Origin: Eutypa lata
Taxonomy: Eukaryota > Ascomycota > Sordariomycetes > Xylariales > Diatrypaceae
Reading direction: 5' to 3'
NCBI GenBank assembly: GCA_022661535.1
Contig: JAKULF010000006.1
Location: 124,001-188,000, forward strand
DNA length: 64,000 nt
Shown here one piece after another: positions 1 through 13,200 of this stretch. Each line of letters begins with the position of its first letter. Positions within the stretch are counted from its first letter, which is position 1. The notes beneath the pieces are model-generated. The model made no database searches. It was not told the DNA's origin and saw only the letters and a program-made list of their open reading frames with translations. Position numbers and translations under genes: made by a program.

Positions 1-167
1 TCGTAGCGCCGGGAATCATGTGTGCTCTTCGATGAGCGACCCTCCGGGCGAGACTTACTACTCGTGGAGTCTTTCGCAGTAGTCTTGCGAGAAGCATAAG
101 CAGAAGAAGAAGAAGATTGCTTGTGAGACGAAGACTTGGTCCCTGAGTGGTGATTTGATTTAGACAT
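1..167 (-). CDS. Ser/Lys-rich N-terminus of an unidentified protein, cut by the window edge
   Basis: An ATG on the minus strand at 167 opens a 55-codon frame that stays open to the left edge, so only the N-terminus is present. The visible residues begin MSKSNHHSGTKSSSHKQSSS and continue very rich in Ser, Lys, Arg and Thr, as in disordered N-termini of fungal nuclear or regulatory proteins. I see no domain and cannot name it. The start is chosen because it is the first ATG in the open frame. It lies only a few bases from the decayed plus-strand frame at 171-713, so the two may be unrelated remnants. A chance 55-codon frame is possible, but the strongly biased composition argues somewhat against it. 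Confidence 0.4.
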   Translation of the reverse strand, partial: MSKSNHHSGTKSSSHKQSSSSSAYASRKTTAKDSTSSKSRPEGRSSKSTHDSRRY

Positions 168-170
168 CGT

Positions 171-713
171 TCTAGACGCCTTAGGGGGGCTGACTGGCGG
201 TGCTTGGGCCGGACTTCTCCTGTACGACTCCGTCTCGGCGAACCTTTCAGGGGCGTGGTAGGCGTCTGGCAACCAGACGCTGGCTTTTGAACTTACTCCG
301 CATTGTTTGGGGTGCTTTCTATCAGGAGACGGGTGTCTTCTGCCCGAATGCCTTCTCCTTGGCTCCTTGGCTCGCTTCCCACGGTCCCCACTGCGGAAGT
401 CTTCGTCGACGGTAAACCGATCAACTAAAACAGCGCCGCGACCGACCTGCTGGCCTTGCAGGCCCTGGCTTTGCGCCACGAGGCACTTCTCGCAGAAGGG
501 TTCTCTGGCGAGGACATGATGGGGGACTAGCCGTCCGCAGTGCCTGCGTTTCTCGCGCTTGCCGAAGAGGAAGTTTATGATACTTCTTGCGGTGCTCTGC
601 TGTTGCTTATGGTATGTTGGACACTTCGTGATCGACGTGCTGTAATGCCCACACTCCGTATAGTCTTGGGAAAGCTTAATACACATGTTGATTGTCTTGT
701 CTTGGGGAGTTAG
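171..713 (+). pseudogene. Decayed coding frame with three in-frame stops
   Basis: One plus-strand frame reads protein-like from about 171 to a stop at 711-713. It is interrupted only by TGA at 288, TAA at 426 and TAG at 528. Between 429 and 700 it has strong GC-rich third positions and an Ala/Leu/Glu-rich, helix-like sequence (for example DLLALQALALRHEALLAEG). The TAA and TAG are each one C-to-T change away from CAA and CAG, as repeat-induced point mutation (RIP) in ascomycetes would produce, but two stops are not proof. I do not recognise the family. It may be a dead gene or part of a decayed transposon ORF. Confidence 0.35.
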
Positions 714-3446
714 TAGAGGGGGGTAGGTTTCCTTTCCTTTCGCCTCTCTTTACCTTTTCCTATTATCCAGTTCTTTCAACGTCTAGTTTTTTTTAATTCT
801 ATTATAGCAAGACCTTCCAAGTCTTGCTAGGGTGTCAAACTCGACGAATCTCGTAGATGCTGCTGCTCAACAGCTGTGTACCTTCGTCGAGATAATCAAT
901 GTGCATCACTTGGGTTAGGCATTGTCTTCAGAGGTTTCGAGGTTTCCAGAGTATTCGACTCCCCTTAATGTAGTATCTGATATAACAATGGTCTAGGGTT
1001 CTTTTAATAATGCGATTATCTGGAGACAAGCTCTGCGTATTCACCCATTGTCTGACTTTCTTTGTCTCCTCATCCACCCGCTTTCACAAGACAGTATGAA
1101 TAACGGTGACAGAGACAAGGCTTCAGAGAATACAAGGCACGTCAATTTCATTATAAATGCTAAGGCGCATAGCCACTTGAATGATTATATTCACCCTTGT
1201 TGAGTATAACAATGTATTTTATGCACAATGCCCGCAACAAACTTGGGCTTGGTGTTGATTCAAAGGTAGTCATGCCATAGCCCCGTGCTCCTTCCTGTTA
1301 TTCTCTTTGTGCATATTTATCATTCCAAGTCAGCGTACGTTCAGGGAACACTAGACTCTCAGGGGCGGCGGTACCATCGCAGAACATCTTGAAAAGTCGA
1401 CGGCACGACAAGACGACGGCCACCTGCCTGAGACCTACGCCGAGCAGAAAATAGTTTGTCGTTTATATTACATTTATAAAAACAGGATTCTACCGGATGA
1501 GCATAGCCAAAGACGTCTGGCAGCAGAGAGAATACTGTTCTAGGGTAGAAGCGAATATCACTACGGCGCTATGTTGGACAGCGCCTAGTTAGTTTAAGGG
1601 GTCGTCTGACGTTTAGCAGTTCAACGAACAGGAGGAAATAGCCAGGTCAAGTGGTATTCGTAGAAGGTTATCAGCAGTTTATAGTGCCGGAAGATTTCTA
1701 CAGCCATGTCTTATTCAGGTACGATAGGTTATCTACAAAGAATATCCTGGATTTGATGGAGTGTTCAAGATCCCCTAGATGACAGACAACCATTCTTAAC
1801 CAGTACATAAGTCTAACCTCTTCTTCTGGTGAGTCATCTTAAAAGGTCGCTAATGTTGTTAAAGAAGCATCATAACTCCCTACTGCAGTGGGTTCCATCG
1901 CAATGAACTTCGTAGCTTCAACTATCATGCCTGATCTACCCCCTTCATAGGTTAAATAGCGAGTAGTTATATATGTAAAGGGAGAGAATGAACTGACATG
2001 CACGATGAGTACATGCATCGCCGAGTGTCTCCAAGTAGCAACTAAATGAACCTATCCGACCAAATATGTTCTAGAAGCGATTTTCTACGGCGTCGACAGC
2101 TCAGCCTCACTTCAAGTTTCACGTTCTCTACTCCCATAGTCTATAAGCAGTTTCTTTCCGGAGCGAAAGTTTCTTTTCACAGGGTGCTAAATCTGATTCC
2201 GTCGTAATCCACGCGTCTGCGGCTTTATGTGCACAGCTGAGCTCGGACACTCAACTTCGACTATCGTCCCTACAACATTCGAATCGAAATTCCGCGACTA
2301 GAATAGCCAAAGTGAAACCGGCTTGATAAATATTAGTCATCGCTATAGCGTGCTTGGTGAAACCGGAATCAGTGCTGGAGACTGGGAATGCTGTCCGCGT
2401 CTTCAGCATCGTTGTAAGCAGTAAGCTTTACACCGAGACATGAAAAAGGGTATCAGTGACAACCCCCCGATGCACTCAAGAATTCCGAGGGAATTGAAAA
2501 CCTGAACTAAGCAGTTGAAGGCAGCATGCTGATAGTAGATAATTCGCCGTTCGGGAGCTTCGTCCTTAAAAATAGAGATGTCAATAATCAGTTAGGACTG
2601 AGGGGAAGATTTTGTTGAAGAGGCGCGTGAACCATTTTTTTTTAAGCGCCAAGCATCATCACCCAGCTCCGTCGTACTCGTACTTATGGTTGACTTGTAC
2701 AACCACCATCATGTTCAGCCAATATTGCAAATTTCGTAGAGTAGTAGACGGAAGTAGATCTAGAAAGCACGAAGACGTAACTTGGGCCTTTGTCTCAGCC
2801 CCACGAGAGCGCCTTTTTTTTCTTCTTTCACCTTGATCCATGAAACTTGATCGTTAGTGACGTTAAGGTTTCGTAAGGAGATGCCGAAGTCTCAGGGGGC
2901 AAGCGCTGAGGATCGCGATCAAAGCTCGAACAGAAAAGGCAAGTGTTGAGTCTAACTAGGGCGGGGATTCAGCGAGTTATTGGAATTGAAAACTGCCTAC
3001 CTTACCCATGTTTAGTTACGAGACCGTGGGGGTGGTTGATAGGCTGTAAATAGAGGCGCAATCCCGGCGTCCGTCCTAGCGTCATTACATCAACCCATCG
3101 CTCTCGACTCGAGGAGGAAAGTTACACAAAAATAGCGGTGATCTTGGAAGTTTTAGTGTATAAATTAGCTGCTTCTTGCTTGGTGTTGTGTGATATCTTA
3201 ACTATCACCGAGATGCACTTGAGTTGATTCTTCAAGAACTGGTAGTTTATGTAGATCAAACCGAGTCAAGTCACCATAGGACACACATCCCATGCACATG
3301 CTTGCTCAAGATCTAAAGCTCCATTCATCAATGCGGCTAAGAGATCTCATAGCTTCCTGTACCTTGGTAGAAACGTGGTAGTAATGCGAGGGGAGGAGCA
3401 TGACCTTGTATTTTGTAGTTTAGGAGGCACCAGCACCCAGGAAGGA

Positions 3447-3505
3447 GGTAACTACCTACATACCCATCTACATGTAGGTATGTATGTATGTACATATGTA
3501 GGTAA
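3447..3505. repeat. Tetranucleotide-rich imperfect palindrome
   Basis: A CTACCTACATAC-like left part faces a GTATGTAC...TATGTAGGTA right part, with the perfect palindrome CTACATGTAG between them. It could form a hairpin and is of the same ACCT/ATAC type found through the noncoding DNA of this window. Confidence 0.55.
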
Positions 3506-5909
3506 GGTATGACTGGCATAGGCATGTTCGATCTCGTTGATCTTCTTGGGGCCGCTTTGACAGGCTCGAAACAAACTTTTGGCCTTAGCCGGCCCGTAAA
3601 TGAGAGAGTTAACCCTAGTTCGCCATGCAGCTGCCAAGTTTACCCTGCGCGCTTTGACCTTTCAACCTTTGAACCCTCGGGGATGTGGTGGACTGGTGGA
3701 GAAGACAGAGACATATGTGGAAAGCCGAGATCGAGCCTCAGAAAAATAGGAAATCGTTGTTGCTGGCCAGTTTATTCAATGTTGGCGGTTTCACCCTGGT
3801 TTCATTGGAATTTGCTCAACATTCAAAGTCCCGTTTATGCGAAAAGTATTATTTAATACTTTATATATACATATATGTATGTAGTTTCTTGCTTATATGC
3901 AAGAACAGCGGCGGTTAGGCACGCTCTATCCGCATATTTTCTGGTCGATTTTATAACTTCATGTGGCGCGACTTGATGACCTGAGATGCTTCGTAGTAAG
4001 TGTAGCCTTTGTTTCTGAGTCAACCTCCTCTATGAATGAAACTAACGTCAATTAATAAAAGAACCGTAGATAATATTGTTTGCCTTAGTCGTTCATTCCC
4101 CTTCGCTACTTGATATGAAACTGAAGAGCAGAAGAAATATTAGCAGTGAACAGAGAGATGTCGTCAGGAGAGAAACCCACAACTACGGAGGAGCTTATGA
4201 AGCTTCTAAGCTTCTTTTGAATGCAGAAAATGATGAATCATTTTTATCGTCGTCCGCCTTTTCCACATCCAGACCTGTAGGTTTTAAATATCTACTGACT
4301 GGAAATAAGCGAAGCATCGTACATACATCCCTATCCACCTACCTACTACGTACTCTAGGCTGCTAGGTAGCTTTTACATAGCTATTTACCTAGCTAGGCA
4401 AGTGGAATAATAATGCATGCAACAGCATGGGTTCGTTCACCTGCATGTCGGTAATGCACCAGGTAGCAGGGGAGGCCAACTTCAATGTTGTATTGTAATG
4501 TACAAGGCGCCTATTCATGGTATACATACCTAGGCAACTTTCAAATCGGGAAATATTATACATCCTTACTCGGAATAATCCTCACTTCCTTCCAAGTATC
4601 CATCTATAGTAGGCACATATAACTATGTTATAGTATTCCTATTTCTAATTTCTAGTTAGGTAAGTACACAACAAGTGCCGTAGTGCCGTAGAGCAACTTC
4701 AGTTAGACCAATGTGGTTATTTATATATTGCTGTACTGAACGGCCAAAGTCACTTGCTATGTATAACTACCTACCTATGTATTGGCTCAAGTTGAGTGTC
4801 ACGAAGTTCACTATTCATCACGTAGGTATAACGGTATTGAATTTTTGAGGTAGTCGTGCTCAAGTTGAGGAACTAAAGGTGAATTTCAACTGATCACACC
4901 GATGTCCTTCCCGACTCTAGCTTGGCACTTATCTGATATTGTATGTCACATTATACCTGCACCAGGCAGATATAACGAGTGAGATCAAACGCCGAGGTCT
5001 TCTATACATGATGATTCGCGCCGGGACAAGACGGGGGGTCCAGTGTGATGAAGTTGGTTTTTCTTTACCTAAATCTTGGATTCTCTTACGGATAAATCTC
5101 GGGGCTTGTAGCTTTGGCGATTCGGTTGGTGATTAAACGTGTATAGTATACTGTGAGGTCCACAACATGAATAAAGAAGAGTCTGAGAGCCAGAGTCGCA
5201 TGACATGATAATATAAGCCACTGAGCCCGGGAAGTCTTTCTCACGCGGCGTATCCAACCTGCTGATGTATACTATAACGTATCTCATATATATAACATCT
5301 GTAAGGAAGTTGGATGCGAGCGGACCTATAAGCACGTGTGCATAATCAGGCGTCTATATAGATACTAAACTACCTAGTGGGTGTCTGCATTGTGTAGGTA
5401 TGCAAGTATATATATTGAGGCCTTAACGGGTTCGTCATATAAATACTTACATACAGGCACAGGGGTAGCAACTTCGGATTGTTTTGTACCGGTTGTGGAA
5501 CATGCGGCTCGAGCTCGGGCAGAAGTAGCATCATCGGGGGGGCTCTAGCGCTGGTGTACAACAGCAATCAGTGTCCCAAGATGCCCGATGTGTGGGTCTC
5601 TATCTCCCTGAAAGGTGCCTCAAACAGCCACATCAACGAACCGGTGGGAATTAATAATTGCCGTAATAATGGTATTTTCATTTATAGGTATAACTCTCCT
5701 ATGTAGTTAAGTGGGTGGGTATGTATGTGTAGTTAGAGGTATGTGTGCATTTGTGCATGTGTGTATGCAAGTAGTAGCGGCTTTCATGAATTACTCCTAC
5801 ACGGTAATACCTATGGCAACATCACGTACGCGCGTCTAATTGGTTGACAATTGACTACAACATACTATACAGCAGCGCCATGCACCATTACCTGCCCACC
5901 TAACTACAC

Positions 5910-5937
5910 TACATACATACATACATACATACATACC
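5910..5937. repeat. (ATAC)n microsatellite
   Basis: About six to seven uninterrupted ATAC units, running into CCTAC. It lies in the gene-poor left arm. Confidence 0.85.
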
Positions 5938-6872
5938 TACTAACCATGTACGTACCTGATCAGTATTTGCTAGCATCAGCACAGTCTAGACCTCTTGTTC
6001 GGCGCGTCTCGCTCTTCCAGTTAGATATTCATAAGAGACATGTAATAACATATATTTTTAGTTGAAGCAATTATCCCAGCAACACCTTCTCACCTATGTT
6101 TCGTTTACTTCGTTAAGCCTCAACTCAAACGTCTGCTACCCATCGGTTACCCGCAAATAGGTTTTGGTGGTCTTGAATTTCTTCAGTCTTCTTTCATGTC
6201 CATGTCCATGTCTCTCTACTTCCCCACCGTTCGAGATACATTGTGAACCCTTGCGTCCATCACCCAGGATGAACCGGGAATGATTGTTTCGTCACAACGC
6301 CCTGCCATATATTAGATACATATAAAGTCTCCATAGTGTGATGGTATCTGTCAAAGGCTGATGATCCCCACTCCATACCCATACCCCGCCAATGGTGTGC
6401 CCACGACACAGGGTCTTCTGCTCACTGGCCCCTATGATGACCATGAACATGGAAACCTACTACAAGTGTGGTATTTTCCCTACCTACCTAGTTACTTCCA
6501 GCAGGGACTGCCTAGCTTCGAGAAGGAAAGCTAGAATGTTCGTGCTCATCTTTGGGTCTTTGCTTTTCAACGCACCACGTAGTAGAGGCTAGAGCTTTTA
6601 CTGATGCTCCTAATCACTCAGCTAAAGAGATGAGAGAGAGAGGAAACCCCATGTAGTTAAGCTTTGCTTCGTACGTAATCCACGATTGTCCGCAGTAGAA
6701 TGGTGTGGATGACCTTGCTTCGGATATCTGATAAATTACGACCTACACCCATGTGTGCCAGAATTGCTCGTGCTTTATTCTATCTTATTTCTCTACATTA
6801 TATGTATATATAACAGATCCTGTACAACATGAGATACTGGGATACCTATCCGAAGACCCCGATCACCATATC

Positions 6873-6880
6873 TATATAAA
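6873..6880 (+). promoter_or_regulatory. TATA-like box ahead of the small Cys-containing gene
   Basis: TATATAAA lies 233 bases upstream of the ATG at 7,113. No other plus-strand gene is near, so it is the best core-promoter candidate for that gene. The spacing would imply a 5' UTR of about 200 bases. This is inference from sequence only. Confidence 0.3.
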
Positions 6881-7112
6881 CGACCAAGGCATGCCTGCAC
6901 CACCGTAGGCCTCGAACCATAACGGAAAATATCCTACCTCGACATTCTTCATCCACATCTACAGACAAAACTCAGCCAGGAAGCTTAACGTACCCTCCAA
7001 GCATATTCCATTTTGTATGTTCTTAGTCAAGAATTCGAGTCAACCGATGAATGTTGCTAATCTAGCGCCAGGCCCCTACCAACTTACTACCTATATCAAC
7101 TAGCTCCTCACA

Positions 7113-7274
7113 ATGTGTGATTTCACCAAGAACTATTACATCTACACCTCATGTCTGGACCCGGGTGCTCACTTCTTCCGCACATCCCTAGATGGCAGCC
7201 GCAAGCATGCCTGCCCGAAAGGACCTCATGAGCGTTATATCGTCCAACCTGGCCAATGTCCATTGTGCTCTTGA
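7113..7274 (+). CDS. Small Cys-containing protein, 53 aa, conserved-fungal type
   Basis: A complete 54-codon frame runs from ATG at 7,113 to TGA at 7,272. The product begins MCDFTKNYYIYTSC and ends with GQCPLCS. Four features suggest a real gene: cysteines at both ends with a terminal CPLC pair, an MCDFT-like start resembling the short MCDYT-type proteins common in filamentous fungi, clean codon use (many C-ending codons) unlike the surrounding DNA, and a good start context (CACAATG, A at -3). There is no signal peptide or membrane segment, so it is probably intracellular; the paired Cys and His could bind a metal. The function of such short fungal proteins is unknown to me. It stands alone in the gene-poor arm, with a TATA-like box about 230 bases upstream. 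Confidence 0.6.
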   Translation: MCDFTKNYYIYTSCLDPGAHFFRTSLDGSRKHACPKGPHERYIVQPGQCPLCS

Positions 7275-10200
7275 CGAAGAATTGAGCTTCGTCTTACGTT
7301 TCTTGGGAAATCATGCCCCCTCGAATACGGCTGACTAGGGCGTCCTTTGGGCCTCCTTCCAGCCTACTTGCAAACAAATCCCATTCCTCGGAGAGAAGGA
7401 CTCGGTTTCTGGATATGATTTTCGGCTTTCTTGCATAAGGCGTTACTTGGGATGGTTGGATACCATTGGATGGATCTTAATCTCGCAGAACACTGGAAGG
7501 AGGGGTTCGCGCCACTCTACCACGACAGTCCTGCACGTACTTTTAGGGCTGACTCTCGGAGAGGGGCGGGTTGCTACATCGAAAGGCTACGACCAGGTGC
7601 CTGCAGCAAAGGGGAATAGCGTGATGGGGGCGAGGGGACGGCTTTGTGCTAGTCCACCTTGTTGGATTCTGGCCCTGAGGAGACCCCAGAGCACCAAGCA
7701 GATTATGTCGGCATGACGTTCTCATTGCGGCATGCTGCATGGCTCCGGTACTCAGTATTCCCTGTAACTAGGCTTTTTTTGTCATGAGCAAATCGATAGA
7801 TGGAAGGTGTAACAAGCATTACTTAACGAGCTGAATCTTGTTAACGGATCGCCATGGTGATCCGTAATCCTCATAGGCAGGGTAGTCCAATCAGAACAAC
7901 ACCTTTGGTGCTTTTGATATCTAATATGTGACCACTTATTATTGCTCCCAAAAATATTCTACCTGGTGACCTGTGTGCGGCGAGTGATCCAGTGTTTTGC
8001 CTATATCTGGGGTATGAGTTGTCTGATGGACCCACGGGACATGCTTACTCCCTCTTTCGCTACCACCCAATGGCGACTATGGAAAGAATCTGTGATAAAG
8101 CTAATTATCGTTGGTAACATTAAGCAGTGGTCAGTAGCTGGCTTGGATGACTGGTGTGGTGTATAATAAGGTGTCTTTATTGTGTTGAGTCGGCCCGAGT
8201 ACCCTCCTTTGATGGTAGAGAAGGTCTATACATACTAAGGTACAAAGAGAAAGAGGATCCAATCCCAGTGAGGTATGGGTTAGTGCTAGGCGCCGGTGCC
8301 GTTCGGAGAGTTGCGAAGCTAGAGGCTAGGAGGCTACAGCATGTCCCGAAGCTATGTAAGACTTGGTAAACCCGAATTGGCATGGCTATCTGCGTGACCG
8401 TTGTACAAACAAGCATGGAAAGTATTGGCCCCGATCTTACCGCGGTAGCATCTAGCTTGACCTCGCAGTAGATCGGATGACATACCACAACCAACTTTTC
8501 AGAGCCACGGAACCAAGATTATCCTTCGCCACGCAAGCCCTTGACAGGGCTACAATCATTCTTTTTTTATCATGGCACGGACACCAGTGGGACATATCAG
8601 TCCCGCTGAGCAGGCTGCAGGAGCGCCTCCTCAACCCGGCGCGTGCAGGCGTTCTGGCCTTTATGGAGTTGTCGATCAATTTGCTGCACAGCAGGCCGTA
8701 CACCTGGAAGAGGATCTTCCATAGCGGGACGGTAAGCCGGAACTGTACAACCGCTGAGCATGTTCCGCCAACACTCTTCTACGGAACGTGTGGGGGACAA
8801 AAGAAACTCAAAAGAGATCAAACCCCAGATACCACGAAGGATGTTTCTCTTAGTGAGGCCGTATACTAATTCCTCTCTGCGGTAGGTAAACTGATACTCG
8901 CAACGTTACCTAAGTGGTCAGGGGATGAGCAGGATTCATGCGCCGGGGGTACGAACTACCCATAAGAGCCTCATTCATGGTCACTGCTCCATCTGTGATA
9001 GGTGATTAGCATCTGATAGGAGGCTAATCTTGTGCCGTACGAAATGTGCTTCCTATTCATGGTCAAGACCTATACGTCGGCTATCCAAAAGAATATAACC
9101 CCCACAAGCTTTAATCTCTATAGCAAAGGGAATAGACGAGGATGCGGGGAAGTTTTCTGTCTCCCCGCTAATCGAACGTCCTTACTGAGGACTGACTATG
9201 TGATGCCCCCCCCCTTCTGATCATTGATAGTGCCACAACCATTACTGCTAGTCTACGGTGCTAGGACGTGGACGTTGTGGATGATAGACAGCATCATAGA
9301 TGACTTACGTAACTATAAACCATCAAGCTTTCCAGGCATTAACCTTTTGATGAACCACAACCCATGAAACAAAATTCTTCATGGGCTAGGGTTCACGTGA
9401 ATGAGAACGTAACGGTGCTTCTCTTGTTCGCAGGGTACGCTGAACTGTTAGGGACGACAGCGAATTGGCATGTAAGCCGACGTATACCCTGGCTTGCTAT
9501 GCATAACCAAGACTATATAGCTTAGTATTCAATTTCAAAGCGCCGCCGTACCGAGCAAAGCTGGCTGCCATGGATGATCGGTTAGTTTCATCATGCGAAC
9601 GCTCGAAGGGGGGCAGCTATCATAGTCGTCGTGATCTCTTGGGGGAAAGTGAACGCACTGAAGTTCAAAGACTGAAAATTTTTGCTAGTTCGAAGACTAT
9701 GTTTCGTCGATCACGGCGACCGGAAGGTGAAATCCTTATTCAATGGGTCAGAAGGACGCGACAATTGGCTACTTCTGAGGGTTCACCGATGAAGCTGCTG
9801 CTTTGACGTTGCGGACAGACGTTGTCTCATCTTCACACCCCTGGCCAATGTCCAGGGAGCTTTTCCGGGTGCCCCACTCCTCCTGTCCTTGGTCCACATC
9901 TAAAGATCTTAGTCTTGGCAACACAAGTTCCAAGACAGAAAGTATTCAGGCATAATGCAAGAAGATAACATATCATGTTATAATAATTTCACCTGATGTA
10001 GGTATGTAGGTATGTACGTATGTACGTATGTGTCAGTATAGTATACCTTGCTGGTAATAATGCAACTTCATATGTAAGGTTAGGTGATAACAGGTTTTAT
10101 TGTTCTTGAATGGATTTGCCCATAGTACAGCTTATGCTAATATTATATAGATCTATGCACTTATGAAATTGTATGCACTTATACATATATATGTAGTTAT

Positions 10201-13200
10201 GCTATGAGCTTAGTAATGATATGTAACCCTAGCTGACAGGGGGGTGCGCATAGGGTAACATTTGCTCCCTTAACCCAACCTCCCCCTATCTACGCATACT
10301 ACGAAGTATACCATTTAACAGCTTCACAGTCCGTAATAAACAACATTTACATGCCTTTATATAGTAACATATTTATGCGTATAGTTCAACTACCTTATAA
10401 CAAACCAAAGGATCATCGTAAATTTACCGGTCCATCGAAATTGTTATAGCTAGGTACGTAGGCATCGTAAGTTACGCATAGGTTATGTTTGAACTTACTA
10501 GCCCTGCCGGACCAAGAACCATGCCTCACATAGATGCAACGTCCGAGAGCACAACCACTTCAACCCCAGATTCGGCAATATCCATGTCTGTGAAAGACAT
10601 GCAGCTTGGATGGGGTTTCAGCACGGACGAGCCTACTGTAGAAGGTTTATAGGCATTGTAGAGAAAGGGGGTCATATTTAGAATATATCAGGAGGGGGGT
10701 AGGACAAGCAAGAAGATATTTTACGGTTAGTTCAACTCTGTCGATGTCTCTAAACTGCCGTGCCCCTCGTACACTGCAAAATCATGAAGTCGAGCCTACA
10801 TATTGTTACCTTTGTATAATATCATTAAAGTCTGCAATGTAGTGCCTTTGTTACTATTACTATAAGTCAGCCTTATTATAGATCAGTAGATATTTAGACT
10901 GGTACGCTATATCAATATCAGAATAGCCTCGTACGATAATCTAGGGCTTATCGTATTTAATGAGTATAGTCACCCACTACCTATCTCTTGTTATAACGAT
11001 ATCAGAACTAATAGTGGGCAAAACTGATAAGTTTTCCGAGCTAATTTTAGGTCCCGTCTTTACTATGACAGAAACAACAAAGTCCCAAGACGCAAGGGTA
11101 TGTAAGCTTGACCCCCATACCAGCACGGGGGTCAAGGTGGTAGCGGGAAGGATTCGTACAGCAGACCCAGAAAATACTATTCTTATTCTGACTACCGGCC
11201 CTAGAAGTGGTAATTACTGGGTAGCTAGACCGTAAAGTTCACCTTTGCGGAGAACCAAAAAGCTTAGAAGTGAAAGTATTTCCCTTGTCGAATGTGCCCC
11301 TGACTTACCGCATCTGTAATCCAACCTCTTCAGTTTAACTCACCTTCCCATTTTCAACACAAACCACACTAGCAATTACAGACACAAATAATATATACGA
11401 GTACGAATCGGGCAATATAACTCTACCCTTGAGGAAGTATTTGTTCCCGCGGTGAAACCTAAAAAATTCAAATACTAAAGTAATTATCGATTATCTTTAT
11501 CTCCTCCTTACCTTATTCAACATAATCAGTACGGTTTGAGGAAACGAAATAAAGTCTGTTCTAGGTTAACACAGTACTTACGTCATAAGGGAAGCCATGT
11601 ACTTATCAAAGTACCAAACTAACATGCCGTCAGAAGTCGCGGTGTTGCTAAATAAAATAATATATACATATTAGAGGCCTATAGTACTGTGGAATCCACG
11701 AGCAGGTACAACTACCTGAGTAACTGATCGGAGCCTTGTTCCACACAAACCGATCTCAGCTTCCCGATCAGATCCAAACGACAAATCATTTTAAGATCCT
11801 AGAACGGGTCGTGGACTAGGGCTCTACGGGAGGACCAACCCTTGGAGAACCCACCTCCCCCCCCCGGAGTAGACACAATCAATGTACCTAGTAGGACTTC
11901 AAGCATGTTGGTTCTAGCATAGTATTCTTTCATTAAATTATTGTTGAAGGTATACAGCACGGAGCTTTGTTGCAAAGCCGTGGCACGTAGGGCGTGTACT
12001 AAATCTGAACTTCAAGTTTATATCCCAACCTCCCCTTTTATTCCTTGCTTCTGCTAACTTTAGTCTTGCCCATCCTGGGATACAAACCCAATCTTGTTAA
12101 GAGATAGTTCCTTTGGAGGATCATCACGTATGGATAATCAGGTACCTTAAAGTAAAATGTGGAGGATCTCCAGGATCACTAGGATTCCTTCGGTATGTGA
12201 GATTAGGTACATTGTGGGAACAGAACGCAGATTAATTCTTGGACCCTTCCACTTAGGGGAGATCTTGGTCCCCTATTCATAAAAAACTTTTCACTATAGG
12301 TACGCTAAAGGGTGTTCCCGAAACTCCCCTACCCAGTACATAGTCCCGTAATACCGATTTGCATGCTCATGATTCCGCCATTGCATTATTCTGTGGCTGG
12401 GAGGACAGGGGTTACCATAAGCAGATTTTCTTAATGTTAGCCCAGGGAGGAAAACCCCCTAAAAGGTAACTCGCTGTACGAGTTTTTGGTCAGGCCTCTT
12501 ATGGGAAGGTAAACTTACACAAGGGGAACACCCGTTAGCGCAGGCTTTCCCCGTCGTGTTCAAATATATTGTTAAAAAAACCAATACAACTTTAATTCTA
12601 GAATAGGGGCTAAGCACCACTACAGTATTTAACGATCACGCATAGTTATTCCGAACTTTGTTTTCAACTTTTATGAGTTTCTCTCCGAGATCACAGATCC
12701 TCATCCTATAAAATAAGACATCCCGAGATATTTGCCTTCGAGAAAGGAAATATGACAAGAATCTCTCAAGCCGACGAAACGACACGCCGGTGGTGCCGAT
12801 TCTATGCATCAATCGAACCTAAGCAAAGCTGTGAACCTCGAAAATATCCTTTGTGCTGCTACTTACGCGTTGACTACCGAAGACACAATCTGAATATAGA
12901 GAGATTGTTCATTTAAAAATGCCACGCCAGCAGTCTCAACTCTGTTATACACGGTCAAAAATATGTACGCCTGTGTCTGAATGCTTACCTACACCCTCTT
13001 CGGACAAGATAAGTCCTTATTTAGGGGAGCTATAACAGTTTAACGCGGCTAGCATCAGCGTATTACCCTAAGGGACCAGCTATGCTCAAGTGTGGAGAAG
13101 AGACTCCGAGGATGGATTTCCCGATTCGAATTGTCTAGTATTATGTTCTACCCTTTTCAGCTAACTGCCTACAGTAGTGGAAGCCATATTCTAGTCTCAA

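Larger units (their letters stand above)
714..7112. other. Gene-poor interval with microsatellites
   Basis: About 6.4 kb without a supportable gene. Open frames are short, use mixed codons and show no family resemblance. The stretch carries ACCT/TAGG/ATAC-type runs and imperfect palindromes near 3,445-3,505, 4,320-4,400, 5,715-5,770 and 5,910-5,937. It otherwise looks like unconstrained sequence. A TATA-like box near 6,873 probably belongs to the small gene at 7,113. Confidence 0.5.

Noticed and set aside
8477..8869. 130-codon plus-strand frame
   Set aside because: Mixed codon use, no domain; overlapping frames on the other strand are equally open.
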